A stretch of DNA of 64,000 nucleotides from Nocardia vulneris (GCF_001613425.1 NZ_BDCI01000022.1:124001-188000), one strand, 5' to 3'; shown: positions 14,857 through 24,462, numbered from the stretch's first letter. Made by a program: numbers and translations. The notes: generated by a model not told the origin, from the letters alone.

Positions 14857-16896
14857 TCACCAACCGGTGTCGCCCGCGACCGGAATGTTCACCCAGCTGG
14901 GCTCGTTCGGGTCGAGCTGCAGGTGCTGCGGCTTCAGCTCGCTCTCGTTGAGCAACGGACGCAACGGAATACTGCTCGGGAAGTTGCCCGCGAACACGTC
15001 GACGCGCAGCCGGTGACCCGGTTGCAGCACGCCGTCGGTGGCGAAGACGCCGAGGTCGACCACGGTCGGTTGCCCGGGCACGATCGGGCGGCGGCTGTCC
15101 AGGGTGAGGATCGGATACGGGTCGGTGTAGTCGCCGTTGGGCGAGCGGGTGGATTTCGCGTCGTCCACCGCACGCAACGACGCGGTGCGCTGACCGGTGC
15201 TCCACACCGTCGAACGACCGTCGGGCGCAACGTCGTTCACCGTCACGGTCCAGTAGCCGTCGGTGGCGTCGAGCACCGTGTTGAGATGCACGGCGATCGG
15301 GCCGGAGATCTGCGTCGCCTGGCGCACCGGCGCGGTCGTGAACGTCAGCGCGTTCGTCTCGCTGACCCGCGCGTCCTTCGTGCAGATGTCGAAGGCGGCG
15401 ATGATGCCCGCCGTACCGTGCGCCGCGTCGCGGGAGCACAGGGTGGACAGGCCCGGCGCGATGGTCACGCGCGCGGGGCCGCCCGGTGCGGCGGTGAGAC
15501 TGCCGTCGTAGGCGCTGCCGGGCGCGGTGCCCGAGGACGCCGCGTCCAGATACATCCGGCGGTAATCCATTCCGGGACGCGGGAACGATGGTGCGGTGGT
15601 CCAGCCGCCGCCCTGCTGCCACAGGTGCACCTGGTCGTATCCGTCGATGCCGTTGTCGATGCCCTTGAGCCACTTGTCGAACCAGGCCCGCTGCAGCACG
15701 TCCAACGCCGGCGGCGCACCCGGAAGTCCCAGGCCCGCACCGGTGGTCACGTGGTAGGTGTCCCCCATGACGAGCTTCTTCTGGTCGTCCGGCACATTCA
15801 CCGCATTGAAGATGCGCGGCGAGGAGTAGGTGAAGATGTCGTGCCAGCCGCCGTAGACGAAGGTCGGCACGGTGATCCGCTCCGGGTGCCCGATCCAGGC
15901 GGTGCGCAGCGCACTGTCCTCGTCGAGGATGGCCCGCATCTCCGGCTTGATCTGGTCGATGCTCGGTGTCGCCAGCGCTTCGATGATGAGGTTGAAGAAG
16001 GTGAACGGATCGCGGACCCGATCGGCCAGCCAGGTCCAGTCGAACTTGCCGCCGATGATGGAGACCAGGTCGGGAATCAGCTTGGTGCCGTCGACCGCGA
16101 GCAGCCACTCGGGGATGAACCCGATGCCGAGTGCCCCACCGGGCGCGGCGACATCGCGGATGAGGTCACTACCGGGCACGATCGGGAAGATCGCGCGCAG
16201 GGCCGCCGGTTGCCGTTCGGCCGTGTGCAATTGGTTGATCGCGGAGTACGAGATGCCGCTCATACCGATCTTGCCGTTGGACCACGGCTGGGCGGCGGCC
16301 CAGTCCACGACCTCCGCGCCGTCCTGCTGTTCCCGATCGCCGAAGACCTGCCACATACCCTGGGAGAAGCCGGTCCCGCGCACGTCGACGACCACCTGGG
16401 TGTAGCCGCTCTGCACGAGCTTGCGGTCCACGCCGAACGTTCGCGCGGCACCGCCGGGCAACGCCCGCATGAGATCGCTGAGACCGCTCATGCCGTAGGC
16501 CGAAAGGTCGAAACCCTGCAGAATGCGCAGCAGCGGTTCACCGAGACCGGGCACCGCCAGCGCCGAATCCGCGATATTCGCAATGAGTTTCGTGTACGGC
16601 GTGAGATTGACAATGGTCGGCATCGGTTCGGCCACCGGTTGCCCCGACGCGTCCGCGGGCCGGTACACATTGCCTTTCAGCACGGTGCCGTCACTCATGG
16701 TGATCGGCACGTCCCAGTCGATATAGACGTTCGGATATTGTTGCGGGCCTTGATGAGTCGCGATGAATTGCGCGTCGAGCGAAGCACTGTCCGCGGCCGC
16801 CGACCCGGAGGTGAGCGAGACGGCCACCCCCGCGATCACCGTGCCTGCGGTGACGATGGCGGCCAGGAACCTCATCCGACGTCGGCGTCTGATCAT
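14857..16896 (-). CDS. Secreted CocE/NonD-family hydrolase (X-Pro dipeptidyl-peptidase fold)
   Basis: 679 residues with an N-terminal signal peptide: a run of Arg, then FLAAIVTAGTVIAGVAVSLT and an AAA-type cleavage site near residue 35. The alpha/beta hydrolase core carries the S15 motif VVVDVRGTGFSQG and the nucleophile GMSGISYSAI; the general acid and His are likely in YGGWHD and DTYHVTTG. A C-terminal jelly-roll domain (GQPTVVDLGVFATDGVLQPG, HRLRVDVFAGNFP) completes the CocE/NonD architecture. Members cleave acyl esters or amides; exported nocardial versions are uncharacterised. GGGAGGG precedes the ATG. It is monocistronic by context. Confidence 0.9.
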   Translation of the reverse strand: MIRRRRRMRFLAAIVTAGTVIAGVAVSLTSGSAAADSASLDAQFIATHQGPQQYPNVYIDWDVPITMSDGTVLKGNVYRPADASGQPVAEPMPTIVNLTPYTKLIANIADSALAVPGLGEPLLRILQGFDLSAYGMSGLSDLMRALPGGAARTFGVDRKLVQSGYTQVVVDVRGTGFSQGMWQVFGDREQQDGAEVVDWAAAQPWSNGKIGMSGISYSAINQLHTAERQPAALRAIFPIVPGSDLIRDVAAPGGALGIGFIPEWLLAVDGTKLIPDLVSIIGGKFDWTWLADRVRDPFTFFNLIIEALATPSIDQIKPEMRAILDEDSALRTAWIGHPERITVPTFVYGGWHDIFTYSSPRIFNAVNVPDDQKKLVMGDTYHVTTGAGLGLPGAPPALDVLQRAWFDKWLKGIDNGIDGYDQVHLWQQGGGWTTAPSFPRPGMDYRRMYLDAASSGTAPGSAYDGSLTAAPGGPARVTIAPGLSTLCSRDAAHGTAGIIAAFDICTKDARVSETNALTFTTAPVRQATQISGPIAVHLNTVLDATDGYWTVTVNDVAPDGRSTVWSTGQRTASLRAVDDAKSTRSPNGDYTDPYPILTLDSRRPIVPGQPTVVDLGVFATDGVLQPGHRLRVDVFAGNFPSSIPLRPLLNESELKPQHLQLDPNEPSWVNIPVAGDTGW

Positions 16897-17081
16897 CCTT
16901 TGCGAACCCTCCCACAGTGGGGAACTACTTCGTTCCCCTCAACGAGGGGTTACAGTAACGTCCGTCACTGCGACGCACAATGGTGACCGGGAGCACTTCC
17001 CGACATGTGGACACACACCCCGATGTTCAACTCGCCGACACCAATTCCACACCCGCGTCGGCTATTTCCGGACGCGTGCGC

Positions 17082-18251
17082 TCAGGGTGCCGGGAAATGC
17101 TCGGCCAGGAATGCGGCGAAGGTGTGCCGGGAAATCTGCGAACCCCAATCTCCCCAGCTGAAATCGAAGATGTGCTCGCCATAAGGCACTGCGATCAAAC
17201 GATTTTCGACGCCGACCCGGCGCAACCGCTCGGCCAGTTCGGCCGAGCCCCGGTACGGCGCAACGTGATCCCTGGTGCCGTGCATGATCAAGGTCGGCGG
17301 CACATTGGGCCGCACGTAGGTGACCGGCGAGGCGGCCTTGTACCGATCCGGGAATTGCTCCGGGCTGCCGCCGGTGTAGTCCGTGAGGAAGGTGTGCATC
17401 CGCGCGGGCAGTCCGCTGTCCCGCCACGCCTCCACCAGATCCGGAATCGGATAGAAGACCGCGACCGCCGCGACCGCGGTATCGGTGACCGCGCAGCTGG
17501 GCGGCACTCGGTCGTCGGCGTAGGCGCCCATCAATGCCAGGTTGCCGCCTGCCGAGCCGCCCGCGATCATGACGCGCTGCGGGTCGATGCCGTAGGTCTG
17601 CGCCTGCTGTTTGATCCAGCCCACGGCGCACTTCACGTCCGCGGGCGCCTGATTCCAGGTGGCCGGCGGGGCCAGCCGGTAGTCGATGGCGAAGACGGCG
17701 TAGCCCTTGTCGTTGAGCCACCGGTGCCATTTCGGCGCTTCGCCGCGATCGCCGTGCGCCCAGCCACCACCGTGCACCCAGACCACGGCCGGCCGTGGTT
17801 GCACCGGTGTCCCGGCGGGCAACTTCACGTCGAGTTTCAGATCCTGGCCCTCGATGGTGTGGAAGACGGTGCTCAGTTCGTCCACGGGTGCGCCGACGTT
17901 CGCGCCCCCGGTGAAGTACTCGCCGAAGGACAGTTTCGCGTCATGGCGCACCGCGGTCCCCCACGACGCCGCCAGCGGAAATCCCGAGGCCACTACGCCG
18001 AGCAGGCAGACCAGGCCGGTCACCGCCGCCGCGCGGCGCACCCCGACACGGCTGCGCGGCGCGAAGGCGATCAGCGACAGCACGAACCCGGCAACGCCCA
18101 GTGGGATCAGGTACAGGCCGTAGTCGCTCACCACGTGCGTCAGCGCCACGAAGGGCGCGGGAATCCGCACGGCGATGATCACGTACGCGAACAACATCAG
18201 CAACCCGGCCACCACCGCGGCCAGCGCCGTCATGATCCACCGAATGACCAT
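17082..18251 (-). CDS. Membrane-anchored HSL-type esterase
   Basis: 389 residues. The N-terminal 110 residues contain three hydrophobic segments (about 5-30, 45-63, 75-95), so the enzyme is anchored in the membrane, and the catalytic domain follows. The oxyanion motif HGGG occurs in VVWVHGGGWAHGD, the nucleophile in GGSAGGN, Asp in HGTRDHVAPY and His in YGEHIFDF, giving a full triad. It should hydrolyse short acyl esters. A second ATG lies 15 bases downstream with GGTGGA before it and may be the true start. A 6-base-arm palindrome (CGAATG, CATTCG) overlaps the first ATG. No operon partner. Confidence 0.87.
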   Translation of the reverse strand: MVIRWIMTALAAVVAGLLMLFAYVIIAVRIPAPFVALTHVVSDYGLYLIPLGVAGFVLSLIAFAPRSRVGVRRAAAVTGLVCLLGVVASGFPLAASWGTAVRHDAKLSFGEYFTGGANVGAPVDELSTVFHTIEGQDLKLDVKLPAGTPVQPRPAVVWVHGGGWAHGDRGEAPKWHRWLNDKGYAVFAIDYRLAPPATWNQAPADVKCAVGWIKQQAQTYGIDPQRVMIAGGSAGGNLALMGAYADDRVPPSCAVTDTAVAAVAVFYPIPDLVEAWRDSGLPARMHTFLTDYTGGSPEQFPDRYKAASPVTYVRPNVPPTLIMHGTRDHVAPYRGSAELAERLRRVGVENRLIAVPYGEHIFDFSWGDWGSQISRHTFAAFLAEHFPAP

Positions 18252-18323
18252 TCGATCATTAACCCACGACGGCCCGCACCTGCGCGGATGGCACGCCGAC
18301 CGGCCCGGGGCAGCGGTCTCGGC

Positions 18324-18719
18324 TCAGCAGTCCTGCCACTGGGCGATCGCGTCGGCCCACTGCCGGTTGTCGGTGAACTCGGCGAATTCGCGACGATCGA
18401 TCAACACGTAGATCTCGCCCGCCGTCGTCGTCTTCAAGATCAGCGGCTTGCCCGAGTTGAGCAGCCCGCCCATCAATCTGCCGTAGAGCGCGGTGAACTC
18501 CCGGCGCAGCGAAACGATCGCCGCTCGCGACAGCAGCAGGTCCCCGTTGTCGCTCCAATCCGCGAGGACGAGCACGTCCTCGTCGAGCTCGATGCGCCCG
18601 CGGCGCGGAAACAACGCCCGCTGGCTGACCACGCCCGCCGCCTTGTCCGCGGCCGTGTGCTGCCGCAATTCGTCCACGGTCGCCGCGATGTAGCGGCCGC
18701 TCCGCAGCACAGTCGTCAT
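18324..18719 (-). CDS. Hypothetical protein, 131 residues
   Basis: Not recognised. The reading frame has good third-position G/C and an RBS-like GGAGG before the ATG at 18719. The protein is mixed alpha/beta with no signal peptide or membrane segment. It starts MTTVLRSGRYIAATVDELRQ, has a DEDVLVLADWSDNGDLLLSR strand-rich middle and ends DRREFAEFTDNRQWADAIAQ plus WQDC. The pattern of a short beta-rich core with a lone C-terminal Cys is compatible with a small regulatory protein, but no function is claimed. Flanked by unrelated genes. Confidence 0.6.
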   Translation of the reverse strand: MTTVLRSGRYIAATVDELRQHTAADKAAGVVSQRALFPRRGRIELDEDVLVLADWSDNGDLLLSRAAIVSLRREFTALYGRLMGGLLNSGKPLILKTTTAGEIYVLIDRREFAEFTDNRQWADAIAQWQDC

Positions 18720-18941
18720 CTCGAAACCTCCGGCTGGATGGCAGCGTCACCGGAATTCTGTCGCCGCGAGCAGGCGCGCCGCATCGGCCGCGCGACCGGA
18801 TCGGCGTACTCCGGAGGACGGATGTTTCCGCGCGCGGCGGTCCTCCCTACCGCCGATGACGACGGCCCGGCTCATCCGCTAGGAGTACGCGGCGGCTTTA
18901 CCCGGACGCCCCGACTACCTCGCGCAGCGGACACCCCGGGA

Positions 18942-19802
18942 TCAGCGCTGTGCTGAAGCGGGGTCGACGAGAACCGCACGGGCGTAAAGGAGTTGGAAGC
19001 CCAGCCGCTGCACGTTCTGCTGCGACTTCGAGCCGGGCAGCGTGGTGACCACCGCGAGATCGCAGCCCGCGGCGGCCGCGGCGGCCAATCGCGTCGACAG
19101 CAGCGAGGCCTGCACGCCACGCCGCCGGAACTCGGGCAGGGTCGCGGCGCCGCAGAGTTGGGCGACACCGTCGTGCAGGCGCAGGCTCGCGGCACCGGCC
19201 GCGGCGCCGTCGAGCCACGCGATCGAGCCGGAAAAGCCGCTCGCCCCGGCCATATCGCGCATCGCGTCCGCGAGCACCTCGCGCGGGAACGCTTCGTCGG
19301 AGCCGACGCCCTGGGTATCCGGCGCGGCGAACCCGTCGATGAAGATGTCCAGCCAGCGATCGAATTCGCCGGACCCGACCGCGCGCACCTCGACGCCTTC
19401 GGCCGGTTGTGCCGCTCGCCCCGGGGCGAGCGGCAGACCGAGCACATTCTCGAAGCCGGTCAGCACATAGCCGCGCCGGGTGAGACGGTCTACGACACCG
19501 GGATCGGCCAGGGTCGACACCTCGAACTGCACCGGCGCACCGCGGTCGGCGTAGGCCTTTTCCACCGCTTCGAGCACCGCGTCGTCGAACTCGCCGCCCA
19601 TGCCGACGCCGACCACCTTGTCCAGCGGTGAATGCGCGCCGGCCCACACCGCGAGACCGCTGCCGATCGGTTGCCGCAGCACCCGCTCGCGCGGATCGCG
19701 GCGCGCGGCGCCCTGCGCGCCCTCGGCCATCAACGACAGTTCGGCGCGCTCGATGCGGGCGGCGAGGTCGATCCCGGCGAACAGACTCAGGTCGTTGAAC
19801 AT
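18942..19802 (-). CDS. GNAT-family N-acetyltransferase
   Basis: 286 residues from ATG 19802. The C-terminal half holds a GNAT core: GSIAWLDGAAAGAASLRLHD, AQLCGAATLPEFRRRGVQAS (motif A, acetyl-CoA pyrophosphate loop RRRGVQ) and VVTTLPGSKSQQNVQRLGFQ (the motif B NVxRLGF element). The N-terminal half may be a degenerate second GNAT domain, as in many actinobacterial members. It transfers an acetyl group to an amine in the cytoplasm; acceptor unknown. Monocistronic, divergent from the SnoaL-like gene at 19982. Confidence 0.85.
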   Translation of the reverse strand: MFNDLSLFAGIDLAARIERAELSLMAEGAQGAARRDPRERVLRQPIGSGLAVWAGAHSPLDKVVGVGMGGEFDDAVLEAVEKAYADRGAPVQFEVSTLADPGVVDRLTRRGYVLTGFENVLGLPLAPGRAAQPAEGVEVRAVGSGEFDRWLDIFIDGFAAPDTQGVGSDEAFPREVLADAMRDMAGASGFSGSIAWLDGAAAGAASLRLHDGVAQLCGAATLPEFRRRGVQASLLSTRLAAAAAAGCDLAVVTTLPGSKSQQNVQRLGFQLLYARAVLVDPASAQR

Positions 19803-19981
19803 GGCTGCATTCCTACCAGCACCGAGTTCCGGGGCGCGCGTCATTTTCGCGACCGGCGCAATCACGGTGGCGGCCCCGGAATTCCGTTGCCAAAATGCAG
19901 CCTTCCTCGTGTGGCGACGCGCCCGGGCTGGCGCAAGGATGTTGGTGTTCAACACGTTTCGCCCCACGAGGAGCTCTTTCA

Positions 19982-20386
19982 GTGTCCCAGATCAATCTCG
20001 AATTAGTCACCCAGGTGTACCACGCGTTCGGCGCGCGCGACTTTTCGGTCATCGAGCGACTTTTCGACCCCGATATCGAGATCAAGGAGGCCGCACAGTT
20101 GCCGTGGGGCGGACGGCATGTCGGGCATGCAGGCGCCAATACGTATTTCGGGACGATGCTGGCGCACATCGACGCGAATGTGGTGCCGCAAAGCATCTTC
20201 GCGGCGGGTGACGACGTGGTCATGATGGGCCGCGGGGTCGGCACCACCACCGGCGGCGACGTCGCCTTCGACGTCCCCAACATCCATGTCTGGCACCTGC
20301 GGGAGGGTCGCGTCGTCGGCTTCGACAACTATGTCGACACCCCGGCCATGCTGGCCGCGCTCGACGGCGCGACGCACCCCAACTAG
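19982..20386 (+). CDS. SnoaL-like/NTF2-fold protein
   Basis: 134 residues from GTG 19982, preceded by GAGGAG. The NTF2-like fold is indicated by VTQVYHAFGARDFSVIERLF at the first helix, DPDIEIKE, GHAGANTYFGTMLAHIDANV, and the closing strand HLREGRVVGFDNYVDTPAML. Proteins of this type are small polyketide or steroid isomerases, epoxide hydrolases or ligand carriers. No catalytic His/Asp set can be fixed from sequence. It is convergent with the P450 gene, with two hairpins between the stops. No pathway neighbours. Confidence 0.85.
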   Translation: MSQINLELVTQVYHAFGARDFSVIERLFDPDIEIKEAAQLPWGGRHVGHAGANTYFGTMLAHIDANVVPQSIFAAGDDVVMMGRGVGTTTGGDVAFDVPNIHVWHLREGRVVGFDNYVDTPAMLAALDGATHPN

Positions 20387-20445
20387 ATCGCGCGCCGCGA
20401 TCGACCCGCCCCGGGCTGAACCACCCGACTCGGCCCGGGCAGCGC

Positions 20446-20505
20446 ACTCCCGTTGATCCGGGAGTACACCTCCGGCCGGCGGTTCTTCGAGAAACCGTCG
20501 GCCGG
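20446..20505. terminator. Two adjacent hairpins between convergent genes
   Basis: First hairpin: ACTCCCG and CGGGAGT (20446-20465). Second: a 13-base-pair stem with one G-U pair, CCGGCCGGCGGTT and AACCGTCGGCCGG (20472-20505). They lie between the stops of the SnoaL-like gene and the P450 gene and can end transcription from either side. U-runs are weak, as is common in high-GC actinomycetes. Confidence 0.6.
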
Positions 20506-20518
20506 TTCGTGTTTCACG

Positions 20519-21775
20519 CTAGGGCAATGGCAGCGGCGGTGCGGCAGGAAAGGTGACCGGCAACGCGGTCACCGCGCGGTGGAACGGCCCCGGTCGCCAG
20601 ATCAGCTCACTCGGCGCGACCGCGAGGCCGATCTCGGGCAGCGCGTCCAGGAGTTGATCGATCGCATCCTGCGCGATCAGATAGGCCAGCGAGCTGGCCG
20701 GGCACACATGCGGTCCGGTGCCCCAGGCCAGATGAGATCGGTTGCCCGCGTATTGATTCGCGGCGATCGCGGGATCGGTGTTGCAGGCGGCCATGCTGAT
20801 CACCACCGGTTGGTGCGCGGGCAACCAGATGTCGTCGATCAGGATCGGCTGCCGCGGAAAACTGATGCAGAAGTTCGCCATCGGGGGATCGTTGAACAGC
20901 ACCTCGTCCAGCGCGTCGCGGGTGGACAGGCTGCCGCCGAGCACGCTGCCGCCGAACCGCTCGTCGGTGAGAATCAGCAGCAGGGTGTTGACGATCAGAT
21001 TCTGCTGCGGCTCGATACCCGCGCCGTACAGCGTCGCCAGCTGGTGCACCATTTCCGTATCGGTCAGCTCGGCGGGATGCTGCAACATCCGGGTGGTCAC
21101 GTCCTCGCCCGGCGCGGTCCGCTTGCGCTGCGCCAATTCCAGCAGCGCCGCGACGAGCATCTTGTTTCCCCGGTCCGCGTCGACCCCTTCGAAGATCGCG
21201 GCCATTCCGGTGGCGGCCTGCTGCGCGATTTCGGCCGGACAGCCGAGCAGCGCGTTCAATACCGCGAAAGCGAGCGGAAAAGCATACTGGCGCACCAGGT
21301 CCGCCGATCCGTCCGCGCAGAACGCGTTGATCAGCGGTATCGCTATCTCGGCGACCGTGTCGTGCAGACCGTATTGGTCGACCTTGTCCAGGCCCGCCGT
21401 ATTCACCTGACGATAACGCGCGTGCTCGGCGCCCGCGCTGCGCAACGCATTCGGTCGCCACTGCATCATCGGCAATACCGGGCAATCGGACGGAATGTTC
21501 TGCTGCCAGGCTCGCGGGTCGGCCGGGAAATGGTCCGGGTCGTTGAAGATTCGTACCGCGGTGTAATACCCGATCACCAAGGTGGCGGGTACGCCCGCCG
21601 CCAGATCCACCGGCACCAGCGATCCGTACTGCGCGCGCATCCGCCGATAGGCGCCGTGCAGATCCGCAGCGAACTCCGGTGAATACAACGAGACCCGGGG
21701 TCCGTCGGTGTCGATGGGGGAACCGTGCGGGGCTTGACCGGCCCCGCTGTCTGCGGCGGGTAGGGGCATCGTCAT
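20519..21775 (-). CDS. Cytochrome P450 lacking the ExxR arginine
   Basis: 418 residues from ATG 21775. The heme loop is WGTGPHVCPAS with Cys358 as thiolate ligand, so the P450 fold is clear. Two conserved elements are altered. The K-helix ExxR reads EVLF at 291-294, with Phe in place of Arg. The I-helix has YGAGIEPQQN where an acidic residue-Thr pair for oxygen activation is usual. Similar departures are known in the CYP157 group of actinomycetes. The protein may act on an unusual substrate, act as a peroxygenase, or be a non-catalytic heme protein. No ferredoxin or reductase gene is adjacent. It is divergent from the lipase gene. Confidence 0.88.
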   Translation of the reverse strand: MTMPLPAADSGAGQAPHGSPIDTDGPRVSLYSPEFAADLHGAYRRMRAQYGSLVPVDLAAGVPATLVIGYYTAVRIFNDPDHFPADPRAWQQNIPSDCPVLPMMQWRPNALRSAGAEHARYRQVNTAGLDKVDQYGLHDTVAEIAIPLINAFCADGSADLVRQYAFPLAFAVLNALLGCPAEIAQQAATGMAAIFEGVDADRGNKMLVAALLELAQRKRTAPGEDVTTRMLQHPAELTDTEMVHQLATLYGAGIEPQQNLIVNTLLLILTDERFGGSVLGGSLSTRDALDEVLFNDPPMANFCISFPRQPILIDDIWLPAHQPVVISMAACNTDPAIAANQYAGNRSHLAWGTGPHVCPASSLAYLIAQDAIDQLLDALPEIGLAVAPSELIWRPGPFHRAVTALPVTFPAAPPLPLP

Positions 21776-22086
21776 TGCGGAGACTCCAGGCGTTCGTACT
21801 ACAAGCCTCGTGAGAGTAGGCAGCAAACTGTCCGCGCGTATCGAGAATCGCCGACAAGCCACCGCTCGAAGCGTGAATCCGTTCCGGGCAGAAAGACATT
21901 GACGCACCGGCCACCGGAAATATTTCGCCCGCCACTCCGGACGACATGTTTGCCACCGCCGCACCGCAATGGTTCTATTGGCCCGCGCCGAATGGTTTGT
22001 GGCCCGACATCTGATGACGGACTTGGCATCGAGGCAGCCGATCTGCTGAGCAGACCTGTTGTATCGGCGAAAGGAACCGTGCCTCG
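21776..22086. other. 311-base intergenic region between divergent P450 and lipase genes
   Basis: Must hold the promoters of both genes. No palindrome, RNA gene or small reading frame could be supported. An RBS (GAAAGGAA) precedes the lipase ATG. Confidence 0.4.
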
Positions 22087-23007
22087 ATGGCTGCCCGTCG
22101 GTGTCGCTGGGGTGTTGTCGCACTTGCCGTTGCCGTCGCGGTGCTGCTCGCCGCCGCACCCGCGGCCGCCGACACCGGCGCGGACTGGACCACGCCGCCC
22201 ACCGGCGCGAACGACTGGACCTGTGTGCCCGCGGCGGCCTATCCGCAACCCGTGCTGCTGGTGCACGGCACGTGGGACAACCAGAGCGCCTGGGACACGC
22301 TCGCCCCGCAGCTGAAAGCGCATGGCGTGTGCGTGTTCTCGCTCAATTACGGGCACGCCCCGACCAGCATGCGCGGCGCCGTGCCCGGCGTGTTCGGCAC
22401 TGCCGATATTCGCACCTCGGCCAAGGAGTTCGCCGCGTTCGTCGCCCGGGTACGCGCCGCCACGGGCGCGGCGCGGGTGGATATCGTCGCCCATTCGCAG
22501 GGTGGCCCGCTGGCCCGGCAATATCTGCGTTTCGAAGGCGGTGCGGACCGCGCCGACCCCGCCCGGAACAAGGTCGACCATCTCGTCACCATCGCCGCCA
22601 CCCATCACGGCACCACCGCGGACGGGCTCGGCTATCTCCTCCCCACCGGCAGCGCCTCCGTGATGTCGGACAGCATGATCGCCAGAGTGCTCGGCACCGC
22701 CGCCGCCCAGCAGCTGGCGAGCAGCGAGTTCCTGCGCACGCTGAACGCCGCCGGCGACACCGAACCCGGCATCCACTACACCGCGATCGCGACCCGGGTC
22801 GACCACGTGGTCACCCCGCCGGAAGCGACGTTCCTGCGCGCCGGTGTGGGCGCCACCGTCGACAATGTCTGGGTGCAGGACGTGTGTCCCACCGACACCT
22901 ATCACCACGGCATCCTGCCGAACTCGCCCGCCGTCGCCTATTTGGTGCACAAAGCGCTCGGGTTGCCGTATTCCGACGACCCGTGCCCGGCCGAACAACC
23001 GGAATAG
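22087..23007 (+). CDS. Secreted triacylglycerol lipase (class 2-like)
   Basis: 306 residues with a signal peptide (ARRCRWGVVALAVAVAVLLA then APAAADTG, cleavage near residue 29). The alpha/beta hydrolase core starts VLLVHGTWDNQSAWDTLAPQ. The nucleophile elbow is AHSQGG, the Asp probably in ATRVDHVVTPPEA, and the His in TYHHGILPNSP. Two Cys pairs suggest disulphides outside the cell. It should hydrolyse lipid esters in the surroundings. A close actinobacterial pattern is the LipA-like lipases of Nocardia and Streptomyces. Monocistronic by context. Confidence 0.9.
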   Translation: MAARRCRWGVVALAVAVAVLLAAAPAAADTGADWTTPPTGANDWTCVPAAAYPQPVLLVHGTWDNQSAWDTLAPQLKAHGVCVFSLNYGHAPTSMRGAVPGVFGTADIRTSAKEFAAFVARVRAATGAARVDIVAHSQGGPLARQYLRFEGGADRADPARNKVDHLVTIAATHHGTTADGLGYLLPTGSASVMSDSMIARVLGTAAAQQLASSEFLRTLNAAGDTEPGIHYTAIATRVDHVVTPPEATFLRAGVGATVDNVWVQDVCPTDTYHHGILPNSPAVAYLVHKALGLPYSDDPCPAEQPE

Positions 23008-23175
23008 CACAATTCCAACCCCCAATCCGAGGGGCGAAAACCAGACCGAGAACCCGGTTCTAACAGGCAAAACACCGTATGGACACGCCGAGAGCGGCGC
23101 GCGCATCATGATGCTACGTCCGGTGCCGTTTGTCGGGGGAACGTCAAAGGAAACCCGCACGGATTGGAAAGACCC

Positions 23176-23715
23176 ATGTTTATCAAGAAATTGGTGGCGA
23201 CCGCAGTATTCGCCATCGCGGCCACCGGAATCACCATGGCGACGGCCCACGGCGAAGCGGAATTGGCCGATATCAGCGTCAGCGCGGTGGACGGCCCGAT
23301 CGGCTATACGACGACACTCGCCGCCGATCATTCCTCGGCCACGGTCACCCTGGCGTCGGGCCGGTTCGTCCTGACACCGGACGCGGTCCAGGTGGTCGCC
23401 GACGACGGGGCGGTGGTCGGCGCGATTCCGACGACCTTGCGCGTGGACGCGGGCCGAACCCTTTCCGTCACACCAGCTTTGGCCAGTGACACCGCGTTGA
23501 CCCTGACCCCGGTGGGCGGGCCTGCCCCGGTCGCGGCCAGCTCCCAGGATCTGCCGTTCATGCACACCGTCGGCGGCGGTGGCGCCATCCTGGCCGGCGC
23601 GGTCGTCGGCTGTGTCGTCGGCATCCTGATCGGGATCTGGTTCTTCCTGGTCGGCGCCATCATCGGCTGCGCCATCGGTGCCGCCATCGGCGGTTTCATC
23701 GGCGCCGTGTCGTAG
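23176..23715 (+). CDS. Exported protein with C-terminal glycine-rich hydrophobic domain
   Basis: 179 residues from ATG 23176, with GGAAAG upstream. A signal peptide (MFIKKLVATAVFAIAATGIT) is followed by an all-beta domain of about 95 residues (ISVSAVDGPIGYTTTLAADH ... GRTLSVTPAL). A C-terminal hydrophobic stretch of about 45 residues with Gly-Ala-Ile repeats (AILAGAVVGCVVGILIGIWF, then AIIGCAIGAAIGGFIGAVS) could insert in a membrane. I recall similar uncharacterised small exported proteins in Nocardia. No function is known. Context gives no help. Confidence 0.7.
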   Translation: MFIKKLVATAVFAIAATGITMATAHGEAELADISVSAVDGPIGYTTTLAADHSSATVTLASGRFVLTPDAVQVVADDGAVVGAIPTTLRVDAGRTLSVTPALASDTALTLTPVGGPAPVAASSQDLPFMHTVGGGGAILAGAVVGCVVGILIGIWFFLVGAIIGCAIGAAIGGFIGAVS

Positions 23716-23772
23716 CCGTTCCCTGGCCCCCCAACCCGCAGTCGGGTCCGGTAGCCCCGGGCCCGGCTGCGG

Positions 23773-24363
23773 CTACCCGCAGTATTCGCAGGCGCCGCTG
23801 GCCGGCAACTGGATGAAGCACTGCGCGCAGACCGCGGGACGCGTCGGCTGCGGTTTGACCTCGGTCTGCACGGCGGTGCTCACCGAACGGCGGCCCGCCA
23901 CCTTCGGCGTGAGCGGCGGCACGCCCATCTCCGCGGGCATCGCCGCGCCGTGGAATTCGTAACACTGCCACCGCGCGTACGCGGCGTGCGTCTCCAGATC
24001 GTTCGGGATCGGCAGGCCCGCGAGTTCGAGCACGTACTTGTAGGTGTCGCCGACGGTGTGATTGCGGCGCACGCACAGCGCGGTGAGCGGCGGCTCGCCC
24101 GCCTTGTGGCAGCGCCGGGCGATCTTGCGCAGGATCGCGTCCATCCAGGTGCGGGTCGGGGCCGCGGTGTGCACCCCGGACGCCTCCTGCACCCGCTCGG
24201 CCAATTCGTGCACGGTGATGAAATGTCCATACCCCGTAGCGATTTCGGAAAGTTCCGCGTGTGCGGCCAAGGCCCACGCCACTGTCGCCTCACGCAACGA
24301 CACCGCCGTGCCGTCACCCGCCCGCCATGCTCCCGCCGTCGTGGGTACCGAATTTCTGATCAC
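23773..24363 (-). CDS. Conserved actinobacterial protein with C-terminal zinc ribbon
   Basis: 196 residues. The helical body (EATVAWALAAHAELSEIATG, HFITVHELAERVQEASGVHT) is followed by ALCVRRNHTVGDTYKYVLEL, and the C-terminus carries CAQC and CEYCG, a likely zinc ribbon of four Cys. I recall similar proteins, with the pattern LTSLVVxxxxxxVGxGYxxVLxLAG and a CxxCxxxLPAxGxCxxC tail, widely in actinobacteria, sometimes near restriction or defence genes. No activity is known. The first residues are uncertain: GTG 24363 is used, and a GTG 60 bases further in (VSLREATVAW) is an alternative. Confidence 0.65.
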   Translation of the reverse strand: MIRNSVPTTAGAWRAGDGTAVSLREATVAWALAAHAELSEIATGYGHFITVHELAERVQEASGVHTAAPTRTWMDAILRKIARRCHKAGEPPLTALCVRRNHTVGDTYKYVLELAGLPIPNDLETHAAYARWQCYEFHGAAMPAEMGVPPLTPKVAGRRSVSTAVQTEVKPQPTRPAVCAQCFIQLPASGACEYCG

Positions 24364-24462
24364 CGGACCAAGTTATCGCGCCGCCCCCGGAACCGACGAA
24401 TGACCTGGCAGCGCGTTGCGCACGAAGTCGGCCGGACCGGCGGGCACGGCGGACGAGCCGAG

